A stretch of 10,729 bases of DNA. Source: an uncultured Fusobacterium sp. GTDB taxonomy: Bacteria > Fusobacteriota > Fusobacteriia > Fusobacteriales > Fusobacteriaceae. Positions 1 through 7,821 of the stretch are shown piece by piece; position 1 is the stretch's first letter; every line of letters starts with the position of its first letter. The DNA lies in the NCBI GenBank assembly GCA_900543175.1, contig UQQO01000076.1, positions 1 to 10,729 on the forward strand, given 5' to 3'. A program made the position numbers and the translations under genes. The notes below the pieces were generated by a model, which was not told where the DNA came from, did not search any database, and worked only from the letters and a program-made list of their open reading frames with translations.

Positions 1-1304
1 CTATTCAATATATGAAAGATATTGCAGTAACTTCAAATGAGAAAGTAGATTCTGAAAGAGTTATTATAAAGAATATTGAGTCTGCTCTCTATGCCAATGA
101 AACAAAACACCTATTTAGAGATCAAGGAAGATTTAGTAAAACAAACTTTTTTATAGATATTACAAGTGATTTGATGCCTGGAAATATCAAGGATAATCTT
201 ATTTTTACTGAAAAGCAGAGAAAAGAACTAAACCTTACAACTAAAGAGGAAAAGAGAGAGATTAAGAAGTATAGATTTTTCCAAATGATATTTACAAATA
301 GAAATAGTGTTATCTTCACTAAAAAGAATGAGGATAAGGGAATTGATATATCTCCATTTATAGATGAGCTATGTATAAAATATGATCTAAAAATCAACAG
401 TGCTCCTATTGAGCTTAACAAAAGTATTGAGATATTAAAAAAATCTATTCCAAGCAGTGTTATAGGAAACTTAGAGTTTAAAAAAGGTGAGTTTTCTAAA
501 GAGGAAAGTGATTTTAAAGATAATAGATTAAATATAGGAGCTTATGACTATGATAATCTTGTAAAATGTCCACTGAAATTTTATTTTCAAAAGTTGGCTC
601 AACTGATTCCAGAAAAAGATTCAGAGGTTGACTATTTGAATAAACAATTTTTAGGAACAATGGTACATAAGATTTTAGAAAATATAGTTAGAGATATTTG
701 GAAGGATGTTCTATCTAAGGGAATCTATGAAATAGATAGAGAGGTAATAGTTGAGGCTATAAATAGAGAGATAAAAAACAATAGATCTAAAATTCTAGTA
801 CAGATGGATATCTATCTTCAAGAGATTCTTATTCCACTATTAAGTGAAAATATTGAGATCTTCTTTAAAAAACTAGCATCGAAATATAGAAATATCAATA
901 TAAGAAGATTCCAAGGGGAGAAGAATGCAGGAAAAAATACACCTTTTATTCAAGATAAAATTGATGTTTATTTGAGAGGAAAGGCAGATTTAGTAATTGA
1001 AAGTGATATGGGAAATGAGATTATAGATTATAAAACTGGTGGAGCTCAAGAGGCTCAGTTAGATTACTACTCTATTATCCTTTTTGGTGATGAAACTAAG
1101 GCTGAGAAAACTATTTTTAATGTTATAAAAGGTGATATGAAAGCTCCTGATAAAGTAGAATTAACTAAAGAGGGATTAAAAGAGAATATTCTAGAGTTTT
1201 TAGATAATCCATTCTATATTAGAAATGAGAAAAAGAATATTTGTGAAAATAATGGACATAGTTGTGAGTATATTGATATTTGTGGAAAGAAGAGGGATTT
1301 ATGA
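1..1304 (+). CDS. addB: AddB-type PD-(D/E)XK nuclease subunit (3' part; 5' end outside window)
   Basis: This is the C-terminal part of an AddB/RexB-like subunit, which works with AddA to resect double-strand DNA breaks for recombination. The frame is open to base 1, and the ATG at 12 lies inside conserved AddB-like sequence (a 'LIFTEKQRKELNLTT' stretch like the end of the inactive helicase domain). The gene therefore starts upstream, and about 433 codons are visible. The nuclease domain shows a GTMVHKILE helix (His), a GKADLVI strand, IDYKTG with the D-x-K pair (Asp at 1026-1028), and a QLDYYS motif. Cysteines at 567-569, 1242-1244, 1263-1265 and 1281-1283 fit the AddB/Cas4 iron-sulfur staple, but the first gap in the C-terminal trio is C-x6-C instead of C-x2-C. 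The stop overlaps the next start as ATGA, implying translational coupling. The family call is strong. AddB versus a looser RecB-like nuclease cannot be settled without the N-terminus. Confidence 0.85.
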   Translation, partial: IQYMKDIAVTSNEKVDSERVIIKNIESALYANETKHLFRDQGRFSKTNFFIDITSDLMPGNIKDNLIFTEKQRKELNLTTKEEKREIKKYRFFQMIFTNRNSVIFTKKNEDKGIDISPFIDELCIKYDLKINSAPIELNKSIEILKKSIPSSVIGNLEFKKGEFSKEESDFKDNRLNIGAYDYDNLVKCPLKFYFQKLAQLIPEKDSEVDYLNKQFLGTMVHKILENIVRDIWKDVLSKGIYEIDREVIVEAINREIKNNRSKILVQMDIYLQEILIPLLSENIEIFFKKLASKYRNINIRRFQGEKNAGKNTPFIQDKIDVYLRGKADLVIESDMGNEIIDYKTGGAQEAQLDYYSIILFGDETKAEKTIFNVIKGDMKAPDKVELTKEGLKENILEFLDNPFYIRNEKKNICENNGHSCEYIDICGKKRDL

Positions 1305-4300
1305 AAAATAGATTGATATTAAAAGCAAGTGCAGGAACAGGAAAAACATATAGATTATCCCTTGAATATGTAGCCTCTCTTTGTTGTGGAAATGATTTTA
1401 AAGATATTTTGGTAATGACTTTTACTAAAAAAGCAACTGCTGAGATAAAGGATAGAATACTGAAATTTTTAAAACAATTAAAGGAGAATGGAGAAGAGGA
1501 AAAGGAGTTAAGGGAAAATATTTTAAAACTTTATCCAGAGATAGATTTTAATCAAAGTAAGATTGAAAAGATATATGAAGAGGTTGTTCAAAATAGAGAT
1601 AAACTTAGAATATACACAATAGATGCCTTTACTAATCTAATTTTTAAAAAGGCTATTGCTCCATATTTAAAAATATACTCTTATGAGATTATTGATGAGG
1701 AAGAAAATAAAAAAACTATTTTTAAAATATTGGATAAACTTTTTACTATTAAAGAGGATTTTGCAAAGTTTAAAGAGTTTTTAAAAGATAATACAGAAAG
1801 AGATATAGATAATTATATTGATTTAATAGATAAACTTTTAAGCCATAGATGGAAAATAATAGTTTTAGGTGATAAATTAAATATAAAAAGAAAGCCTTTT
1901 CAAGTAAAAAGCAACTTTAATATTATGGAGAATCTTTTAGAAATAGTTGGTTCTGTGGCAATTGAAAAAAAAGAGCCAACAGAGGCTTTTGTTGCTAAAA
2001 AAACGAAACCTTATTTTCTATTAGAAAGTGAGTTGAAAAAAGAAAAGTTTTTATTAGATAAGTTTAAAGAGTTATTAGAAGGAAATATTTGGGATGGAAG
2101 AAAGATAACTAAAAAAAATAAAAGAGTAGATGATCTTAATTATCTACAAGAGGAGTTAAGATTAAATCTTGCTAAAACTCTGTTTAATGAAAAAATTATC
2201 CCATATGAAGAGAAACTCCTTCAAGTTATTAATAGAATCTATGAAATTTATGATGAGATAAAATTCAAAGAGCAAAGATTTACATTTTCAGATATAAGTA
2301 ACTACACATTTAAATATATTAGAGATAAAAATCTAAATTTTGTTGATGAAAATGGAGTTACTGATGATTTTTTTGATATTATTGATGGAAAGATAAAAAC
2401 TATATTTATAGATGAGTTCCAAGATACAAGTATATTACAATGGAAAATTTTAAAGGATATTATAGATAAAAGCGAAAATGTAATATGTGTAGGAGATGAA
2501 AAACAGAGTATCTATGGTTGGAGAGGTGGAGAGAAAAACCTTTTTGAAAATCTTGAAAAGATAATAGATGGAGAAGTTGAAAATCTAAATACTTGTTATA
2601 GAAGTGAAGAGAATGTAGTTATGTTCTATAATAAATTTTTTAAAACTCTATCTGAAAAAAGTGAAGAGAGTAGTAAAAAGTGGGAATTTCTAGAGGTAAA
2701 TCCTAAAAATCAAAACCAAAAAGGACATATTGAAATTTTGACTAAGGATTTATTAGAAGATTTAGAAGATAAGGAAGAAAAAGAAAATATAAGTGTTATT
2801 GATAAGATAATAGAAAAAATTCAACTTGACTTCAATGGAGTTTATGAGGGAATAGGAATTTTAGCTAGACAAAATAAAGAGTTAGATTTGATAGAAAAGA
2901 AATTAACTGAGGCAAATATCCCATTTGTTGTTGATTCAAATGTCAATGTAATTGAAAGTAGAGGAATCAAAGGGATATATTATTTGATAAAATATCTAGT
3001 GAAAAATGATTACCTATCTCTACTTAATTTTTTACGTTGTGATCTTGTGAATATCTCTGCTGATTCTTTAAAACATCTAGTTAAAGAGAGAGAAGATATA
3101 GAAAATTGGTTGTTAGATTACTCTTCAGAGATAAATTTAAATGATGAAGAGAGAGAAGTTTTGGAGATAGTCAAAGAACTTAAAGATAAATATAATGCTA
3201 ATGATGGAGAGACATATTTTTTGACTTATGATATTCTTCAAAAATTGGGAGTTACAGAGAGATTTTCTAGTAAGGGAGATATTTCAAATCTGTACTCTTT
3301 CTATAAGATTATTAAAAGTTATAGATATTTTGATGAGTTTTTAAGTGAGTTTGAAGATCAAAAAAGTAGTTCAAAGTTTAAGAAAATAGTATTGAAAGAT
3401 GAAAATAGTGTAAATCTGATGACTATCCATAAATCTAAAGGACTTGAGTTTGATACACTTTTCTATTACTATAATCCTAAAACAAGTCAAAACAATATAC
3501 CTAAAGTAATTTTTTATTTTACAATGGATAACAAATATGAAGAGGCAAAAGAGTTTCTATTAACAAATACCAAATTTAACTATATTTTAAAAATTTTATC
3601 AAGTGAGTTTGGATATTTAGAGGAGAACAGAATAAAAGAGGAGCATGAGGAGATAAATAATCTCTATGTTGCTCTGACAAGACCTAAAAATAATATCTAT
3701 ATAGCTCTTGAAAAATATGATGAAAGTAAAAACAAAGATGGCTACAATTTAGATATGATTAATTGTGAAAAAGAGTTTAGAGATAGAGAGATAATTTTTA
3801 CTGAGGTTCAATCTAAAGATAAAAATGATAAGAGGGAAACCTTTGAACTTAACCTTTCTACCCCTGAGGCATCATATCCAAAGGGAGAAGAGAGCATATT
3901 TAAAGATAGAGAGAAAATATATTCTCACTCACTTCAAAATGAGGTTAAAAGATTAAAGGGGACAGTTGTCCACTACTTCCTTGAGAATCTGATCTATGCA
4001 ACTAATGAGGAGATTGAAAGAGCTAAAAAATTGACTTTTGCTAAGTTTGCATCAAACTTAGGAGAAAAAGGGATAGGTGAAATTCTATCTGAAAAAAATA
4101 TTGAGTATATTTTAAATAAGAAAAAGGAGATCTTTTCTAAAGATTGGGATAAAATCTATCCTGAATATGAGATCTATACAGAGGATGAAACTTTTAGAAT
4201 AGATAGATTGATGATAAAAGAGGCAAAAGAAGGGGAAAAGGGTTGTGTTTATATAGTTGACTATAAAACTGGAGAAATCAATGAAGAGCAACTTGCTAAT

Positions 4301-4390
4301 TATAAAACCATTATAGAAAATCTTTTAGAGAGATTGGGAAAAGAAAATGAGTATGAAGTTATTACTGAGTTTATAGAATATAAAATATAA
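1301..4390 (+). CDS. addA: AddA-type UvrD-family helicase-nuclease
   Basis: This is a 1029-aa ATP-dependent 3'-5' helicase with a C-terminal nuclease, the partner of the upstream AddB in break resection and recombination. The superfamily 1 motifs appear in order: Walker A ASAGTGKT (residues 9-16), Ia VMTFTKKATAEIK, Ib YTIDAF, II DEFQDT (371-376), III GDEKQSIYGWRGG (from 398), IV YRSEENV (433), V MTIHKSKGLEFD (707) and VI LYVALTRPK (788). The PD-(D/E)XK domain shows GTVVH with His891, then RIDRL (Asp968), VDYKTG (Asp987, Lys989) and QLANYK. It is some 200 aa shorter than B. subtilis AddA (about 1230 aa). The start chosen is the ATG at 1301, inside the ATGA overlap, with AAGAGGG four bases upstream. 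A TTG at 1280 would add seven residues and lacks such a site. The full motif set makes an active enzyme likely. Chi recognition cannot be read from sequence. Confidence 0.92.
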   Translation: MKNRLILKASAGTGKTYRLSLEYVASLCCGNDFKDILVMTFTKKATAEIKDRILKFLKQLKENGEEEKELRENILKLYPEIDFNQSKIEKIYEEVVQNRDKLRIYTIDAFTNLIFKKAIAPYLKIYSYEIIDEEENKKTIFKILDKLFTIKEDFAKFKEFLKDNTERDIDNYIDLIDKLLSHRWKIIVLGDKLNIKRKPFQVKSNFNIMENLLEIVGSVAIEKKEPTEAFVAKKTKPYFLLESELKKEKFLLDKFKELLEGNIWDGRKITKKNKRVDDLNYLQEELRLNLAKTLFNEKIIPYEEKLLQVINRIYEIYDEIKFKEQRFTFSDISNYTFKYIRDKNLNFVDENGVTDDFFDIIDGKIKTIFIDEFQDTSILQWKILKDIIDKSENVICVGDEKQSIYGWRGGEKNLFENLEKIIDGEVENLNTCYRSEENVVMFYNKFFKTLSEKSEESSKKWEFLEVNPKNQNQKGHIEILTKDLLEDLEDKEEKENISVIDKIIEKIQLDFNGVYEGIGILARQNKELDLIEKKLTEANIPFVVDSNVNVIESRGIKGIYYLIKYLVKNDYLSLLNFLRCDLVNISADSLKHLVKEREDIENWLLDYSSEINLNDEEREVLEIVKELKDKYNANDGETYFLTYDILQKLGVTERFSSKGDISNLYSFYKIIKSYRYFDEFLSEFEDQKSSSKFKKIVLKDENSVNLMTIHKSKGLEFDTLFYYYNPKTSQNNIPKVIFYFTMDNKYEEAKEFLLTNTKFNYILKILSSEFGYLEENRIKEEHEEINNLYVALTRPKNNIYIALEKYDESKNKDGYNLDMINCEKEFRDREIIFTEVQSKDKNDKRETFELNLSTPEASYPKGEESIFKDREKIYSHSLQNEVKRLKGTVVHYFLENLIYATNEEIERAKKLTFAKFASNLGEKGIGEILSEKNIEYILNKKKEIFSKDWDKIYPEYEIYTEDETFRIDRLMIKEAKEGEKGCVYIVDYKTGEINEEQLANYKTIIENLLERLGKENEYEVITEFIEYKI

Positions 4391-4445
4391 TTTAAAAATA
4401 AATTGCTCTTTTTTTATTACTTTTGATAGAAAAATAATAAAAATG

Positions 4446-4474
4446 TTGAAAATAAGTAAGAAAAGTTTTATAAT
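4446..4474 (+). promoter_or_regulatory. Sigma-70-type promoter for the threonine ammonia-lyase gene
   Basis: A -35 box TTGAAA (4446-4451) and a perfect -10 box TATAAT (4469-4474) are separated by exactly 17 bp. Transcription would start near 4481, giving a leader of roughly 45 nt before the ATG at 4525. The leader is too short for a riboswitch or attenuator, so no leader control of the lyase is evident. The 134-bp gap after addA holds this promoter and, at its left end, an AT-only inverted repeat with a T-run. Confidence 0.75.
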
Positions 4475-4524
4475 GAAGATAGATAACTTGTGTGAATATT
4501 TTACATTACTAAGGGGGAATCAAA

Positions 4525-5727
4525 ATGGCAGTTACACTAGAAACTATAAAAAAAGCAAAAACCACGATTGAAAATTCAATTAAAAGAACACCTTTAATTG
4601 AATGTCCTACACTAGAAAAAATGACTGGAGGAAAAGTTTTATTTAAACTTGAAAATCTACAAAAAACAGGTTCTTTCAAATTAAGAGGAGCATTAAATAG
4701 AATAGCCAATTTAACAGAAGAGGAGAAAGCCAAAGGAGTTATAGCTTCATCAGCTGGAAACCATGCTCAAGGGATAGCTTTAGGAGCTACTGCTCAAGGT
4801 ATAAAATCTACAATAGTTATGCCTGAAACAGCACCAATAGCTAAGATAGCAGCTACAAGAGGATATGGAGCAGAGGTTGTACTTTGTGGTACTGTTTATG
4901 ATGATGCTTTTGCTAAAGCTTGTGAAATTCAAAAAGCTACTGGAGCAGTATTTTTACATCCATTTGATGATGAGTATGTAATAGCTGGACAGGGAACAAT
5001 AGGACTTGAAATATTAGAAGATGCAGCAGATATTGATGCAGTTTTAGTTCCTATCGGTGGTGGAGGAATCCTTGCTGGAATAGCAACTGCTGTTAAATCA
5101 ATAAATCCTAAGATAAAAGTAATTGGTGTTGAATCTGAAAATGCAGCTTCAATGACAGAGGCTTTAAAACGTGGAGAGTGTTGTGAAGTTTGTGCACAAC
5201 CTACAATAGCTGATGGTATTGCTGTTAAAAAAGTTGGTTGTAAAACTCTTGAACTTGTAAGAAAATATGTAGATGAAGTTATTACAGTAAGTGAAGATGA
5301 GATTGCTAGAGCTATACTATTCCTTATGGAGAAAAGTAAAGTTGTTGCTGAAGGTGCAGGAGCTACTCCTCTAGCTGCTATTCTTGCTGGAAAAGTTAAA
5401 TGTGTAGGAAAAAAAGTTTGTGCTGTTGTTTCTGGTGGTAATATAGATGTAAACCTTATTGAGAGAGTTTTAAACAGAGCTCTTATCAATGAGGGAAGAA
5501 GATTTGAATTTAAAGTTAAGGTTCACGATAGATTTGGTGAAACAGAAAAACTTCTAAAACTTATTACAAAAAATAGAGCTAACATTTTATTTATAACTCA
5601 AAGCATGTATAATATAGATTTAGGAATCAATATGCAAGAGATTACCCTTGTAATTGAGTGCAGTGACATTGAGCATAGAAATAATGTTATTGTAAAAATC
5701 AAAGAAGCTGGATATGAAATCTACTAA
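4525..5727 (+). CDS. ilvA: Threonine ammonia-lyase (threonine dehydratase), PLP-dependent, with C-terminal ACT domain
   Basis: This cytoplasmic enzyme deaminates L-threonine to 2-oxobutyrate and ammonia, and homologues often also take serine. The fold-type II PLP domain (about residues 1-320) has the Schiff-base lysine in GSFKLRGA (Lys52), the substrate loop SAGNHAQG (76-83) and the glycine loop binding the PLP phosphate, GGGG (178-181). Residues of about 325-400 form one ACT domain. At 400 aa this is the medium form: longer than E. coli TdcB (329 aa) and shorter than E. coli IlvA (514 aa, two ACT-like regions). The start has AAGGGGG seven bases upstream. No isoleucine biosynthesis gene lies nearby and the gene has its own promoter, so a catabolic role (2-oxobutyrate to propionate plus ATP) is as likely as a biosynthetic one. 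A Cys cluster (219, 220, 223) is unusual to the eye. The ilvA symbol follows the family; tdcB may fit the function. Confidence 0.93.
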   Translation: MAVTLETIKKAKTTIENSIKRTPLIECPTLEKMTGGKVLFKLENLQKTGSFKLRGALNRIANLTEEEKAKGVIASSAGNHAQGIALGATAQGIKSTIVMPETAPIAKIAATRGYGAEVVLCGTVYDDAFAKACEIQKATGAVFLHPFDDEYVIAGQGTIGLEILEDAADIDAVLVPIGGGGILAGIATAVKSINPKIKVIGVESENAASMTEALKRGECCEVCAQPTIADGIAVKKVGCKTLELVRKYVDEVITVSEDEIARAILFLMEKSKVVAEGAGATPLAAILAGKVKCVGKKVCAVVSGGNIDVNLIERVLNRALINEGRRFEFKVKVHDRFGETEKLLKLITKNRANILFITQSMYNIDLGINMQEITLVIECSDIEHRNNVIVKIKEAGYEIY

Positions 5728-5731
5728 ACTA

Positions 5732-5760
5732 TTGAAAAATTTTAACAATTGAAGTAGAAT
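5732..5760 (+). promoter_or_regulatory. Sigma-70-type promoter for the hydrolase-mlaA-pepV run
   Basis: TTGAAA (5732-5737) and TAGAAT (5755-5760) are spaced by 17 bp, the same spacing as the promoter ahead of the threonine lyase. It starts five bases after the lyase stop codon and would initiate near 5767, about 22 nt before the hydrolase ATG. No clear terminator separates the lyase from it, so read-through from upstream may add to expression. Confidence 0.6.
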
Positions 5761-5788
5761 AACTATTATATGTTGTTTGGAGGAAAAA

Positions 5789-7063
5789 ATGAAAAAGATA
5801 ATAGGAGCACTATTAATACTTGTATTTTCCAACCTATTTGGAGAGTACAAATATCCATTTAAAAATCCATATATGGCAACTATATTAGGAAGTTCTACTC
5901 TTATGACAGATGGAGTAAGTGAAGCTGTCCCCACAAAGGTGTATAAAGTAAAACTACCTAATAGCAAGGAGCCACCTGAAAATTTATGGTATAATGGCAA
6001 ATTTGAGTTTTCTTTAGTTCACCAAAAGGAGAAAGCTCCACTTATTTTTCTTTTAGCTGGTACAGGGTCAGATTATCATGCTACAAGAATGGTATTGTTT
6101 CAAAGAATTTTTTATGATGCAGGATTCCATGTAATCTCTATAACTTCACCTATGCACTCTAACTTTATTGTTAATGCTTCTACAAATAAGATGCCAGGAA
6201 TGATTATAGAAGATGGAAAGGATATCTATAAAGTGATGAAGGAAACTTACAATATTGTAAAGGATGATATTGAAGTATCTGATTTCTATGTAGTAGGTTA
6301 TAGCCTTGGAGGAACATCTTCTGCTGTTGTTTCATATTTAGATGAAATAGAAAAGGCATTTAACTTTAAAAGAGTTTTTATGGTAAATCCAGCTGTGGAT
6401 ATATATTCTTCAGCTATGAAACTTGATAAAGAGTTAAATAAATATACAGATGATGATCCTAAAAAAATAGGAATGTTAATAGATAGTGTTCTTAATAAAG
6501 TATCTTCAACTTTAAAAGGTGGATATACAGAGATAACAGAGGAAACTATCTATAAATTATTTGAAAATGATGTTCTTTCTAATAAGGATATGAGCCAACT
6601 AATAGGGCTTGCTTTTAGATTGACATCAATAGATTTAAATTATGTAACAGATCTTTTAAATAATATGGGAGTATATGTAACAGAGCCAGTTGGTAAATTT
6701 ACAAATATGTTTCCATATTTTGAAAAGATAGACTTTGCTGATTTTGAAGATTATATGAATAGACTTGCCTATCCATATTATAAAAAGAAATTTGGTGGAA
6801 ATATCACATTAAATCAGCTGCTTACAACTACAACTCTTAAACAGATAGAGAACTATCTGAAAACAACTGATAAGATAGTAGCTGTAACAAATAGAGATGA
6901 GCTTATCTTAAATGAAAATGATTTCAAATTCTTGGAAAATACTTTCAAAGATAGACTTATAATCTATCCATATGGGGGACATTGTGGAAATATGTTCTAC
7001 TCTGAAAATGTAGATGTAATGTTAAAATTCTTAAAAGAGGGGGTATTTAAATATGAAAATTAG
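5789..7063 (+). CDS. Exported alpha/beta hydrolase, probable lipase or esterase, linked to mlaA
   Basis: This 424-aa protein has an N-terminal Sec signal peptide: M-K-K, a hydrophobic core to about residue 17, and likely signal peptidase I cleavage after LFG (residue 18). It should act in the periplasm or at the outer membrane. The hydrolase fold is shown by an oxyanion-type strand LIFLLAGTGSDYH, a nucleophile elbow GYSLGG (Ser172), and a late acid and histidine in NRDELI (Asp370) and YGGHCGN (His398), a complete plausible triad. A long helical insert (about residues 205-340) between nucleophile and acid looks like a lid domain. The start is the ATG at 5789 with GGAGG five bases upstream; a TTG at 5777 overlaps that site and is unlikely. 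The gene overlaps mlaA by 11 nt, so translation is probably coupled. Given MlaA's role, a phospholipid substrate is a reasonable inference, but the reaction is not shown by sequence. Confidence 0.8.
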   Translation: MKKIIGALLILVFSNLFGEYKYPFKNPYMATILGSSTLMTDGVSEAVPTKVYKVKLPNSKEPPENLWYNGKFEFSLVHQKEKAPLIFLLAGTGSDYHATRMVLFQRIFYDAGFHVISITSPMHSNFIVNASTNKMPGMIIEDGKDIYKVMKETYNIVKDDIEVSDFYVVGYSLGGTSSAVVSYLDEIEKAFNFKRVFMVNPAVDIYSSAMKLDKELNKYTDDDPKKIGMLIDSVLNKVSSTLKGGYTEITEETIYKLFENDVLSNKDMSQLIGLAFRLTSIDLNYVTDLLNNMGVYVTEPVGKFTNMFPYFEKIDFADFEDYMNRLAYPYYKKKFGGNITLNQLLTTTTLKQIENYLKTTDKIVAVTNRDELILNENDFKFLENTFKDRLIIYPYGGHCGNMFYSENVDVMLKFLKEGVFKYEN

Positions 7064-7799
7064 AAAAAAAATACTGACTCTTTTAATCTTCACTTTACTT
7101 TGTGCAACTGCTTTTGGAGATGAAAATAAAAATAGTAGTGAAAATCTAAAAACTAAAAGTGAAATTGCTCAATATTTTGGAGTATATGACCCATGGGAGC
7201 CTTTAAATAGAAGAATATACTATTTTAACTATACTTTTGATAAATATGTTTTTTTACCTGTTGTAGATGCCTATAATTTAATAACTCCAACTTTTGTTCA
7301 AAAAGGAGTAAAAAACTTTTTTGCAAATAGTGTAAATCTTACTACAACAGGAAACTCTATCTTACAGGCAAAGCCTAAAAAAGCTATGAAAGCATGGGGA
7401 AGATTCTCTATAAATGCTACTTTAGGGTTGTTTGGTTTATTTGATGTAGCATCAAAATTGGGAATGCCTAAACCTTATGAAGATTTTGGACTTACTCTTG
7501 CTCACTATGGTGTAGGAGATGGACCATACCTTATTTTACCATTTTTAGGACCTAGTAATTTAAGAGATGCAGTAGGTAGTGGAATAAATACATACGCTTT
7601 AGGAGCATTGGATCCTTATGAAGCTGCTGATATTGTAGATATAGATAAACCTGGAGTAGTTGCTCTACAAGGGATAGATAAGAGAAAAAATACAAGTTTT
7701 AGATATTATAGTAGTGGTTCACCTTTTGAATATGAATATTTAAGATTTTTTTATAAAAAATATAGAAAGATACAGATGGAAACTGGAGAACAGTTTTAA
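7053..7799 (+). CDS. mlaA: MlaA (VacJ) family outer-membrane phospholipid transport protein
   Basis: This 248-aa protein is close in length to E. coli MlaA (251 aa). In the known pathway MlaA sits in the outer membrane and removes mislocalised phospholipids from the outer leaflet, passing them to MlaC. Family hallmarks are DPWEPLNRR (46-54), the FNYTFDKYV helix, GVKNFFANS, the glycine-rich segment INATLGLFGLFDVA, and the signature DFGLTLAHYGVGDGPYLILPFLGPS followed by LRDAVG. The signal peptide is odd. Its only cysteine (Cys17) is preceded by Leu-Leu instead of a small residue, while AFG at 20-22 followed by Asp is a good signal peptidase I site. The protein may thus be exported without a lipid anchor. 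The start has GAGGGGG nine bases upstream, inside the end of the hydrolase gene. No mlaBCDEF genes are in the window. Confidence 0.93.
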   Translation: MKIRKKILTLLIFTLLCATAFGDENKNSSENLKTKSEIAQYFGVYDPWEPLNRRIYYFNYTFDKYVFLPVVDAYNLITPTFVQKGVKNFFANSVNLTTTGNSILQAKPKKAMKAWGRFSINATLGLFGLFDVASKLGMPKPYEDFGLTLAHYGVGDGPYLILPFLGPSNLRDAVGSGINTYALGALDPYEAADIVDIDKPGVVALQGIDKRKNTSFRYYSSGSPFEYEYLRFFYKKYRKIQMETGEQF

Positions 7800-7805
7800 T
7801 TTAAC

Positions 7806-7821
7806 AGGGGGGGTAATGATG
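7806..7821 (+). promoter_or_regulatory. Ribosome binding site with seven-G tract and tandem ATG starts
   Basis: An A followed by seven Gs (7807-7813) forms the ribosome binding site of pepV and is followed by two adjacent in-frame ATGs at 7816 and 7819. If the whole G run is the site, the first ATG is only two bases away and the second five, which favours 7819. A G run this long stands out in such AT-rich DNA. Confidence 0.65.

Noticed and set aside
122..421. 99-codon minus-strand frame in addB
   Set aside because: It is antisense to conserved AddB sequence. Its hydrophobic translation is the expected complement of Lys/Glu-rich AT-rich coding DNA.
1280..1300. TTG start adding seven residues to addA
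   Set aside because: The ATG at 1301 has AAGAGGG at the right distance and forms the typical ATGA overlap. The extension would be read through that ribosome binding site.
4389..4415. AATTTA-AAAA-TAAATT hairpin followed by a seven-T run after addA
   Set aside because: The stem is only six A-T pairs, separated from the T-run by GCTC, so it is too weak to call a terminator. Such repeats arise often in AT-rich DNA.
4929..5489. 186-codon open frame on the minus strand inside the threonine lyase gene
   Set aside because: It lies entirely antisense to a gene with clear catalytic motifs, has a low-complexity Ser/Ile/Pro-rich translation, and has no ribosome binding site. It is a shadow frame.
5620..6000. 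126-codon minus-strand frame spanning the lyase end and the hydrolase start
   Set aside because: It overlaps two well-supported genes and the promoter between them, and its translation resembles no known family.
7726..7757. Possible promoter for pepV inside the end of mlaA (TTGAAT then TATAAA)
   Set aside because: The spacer would be 20 bp and the boxes lie in coding sequence. Co-transcription with mlaA is simpler.
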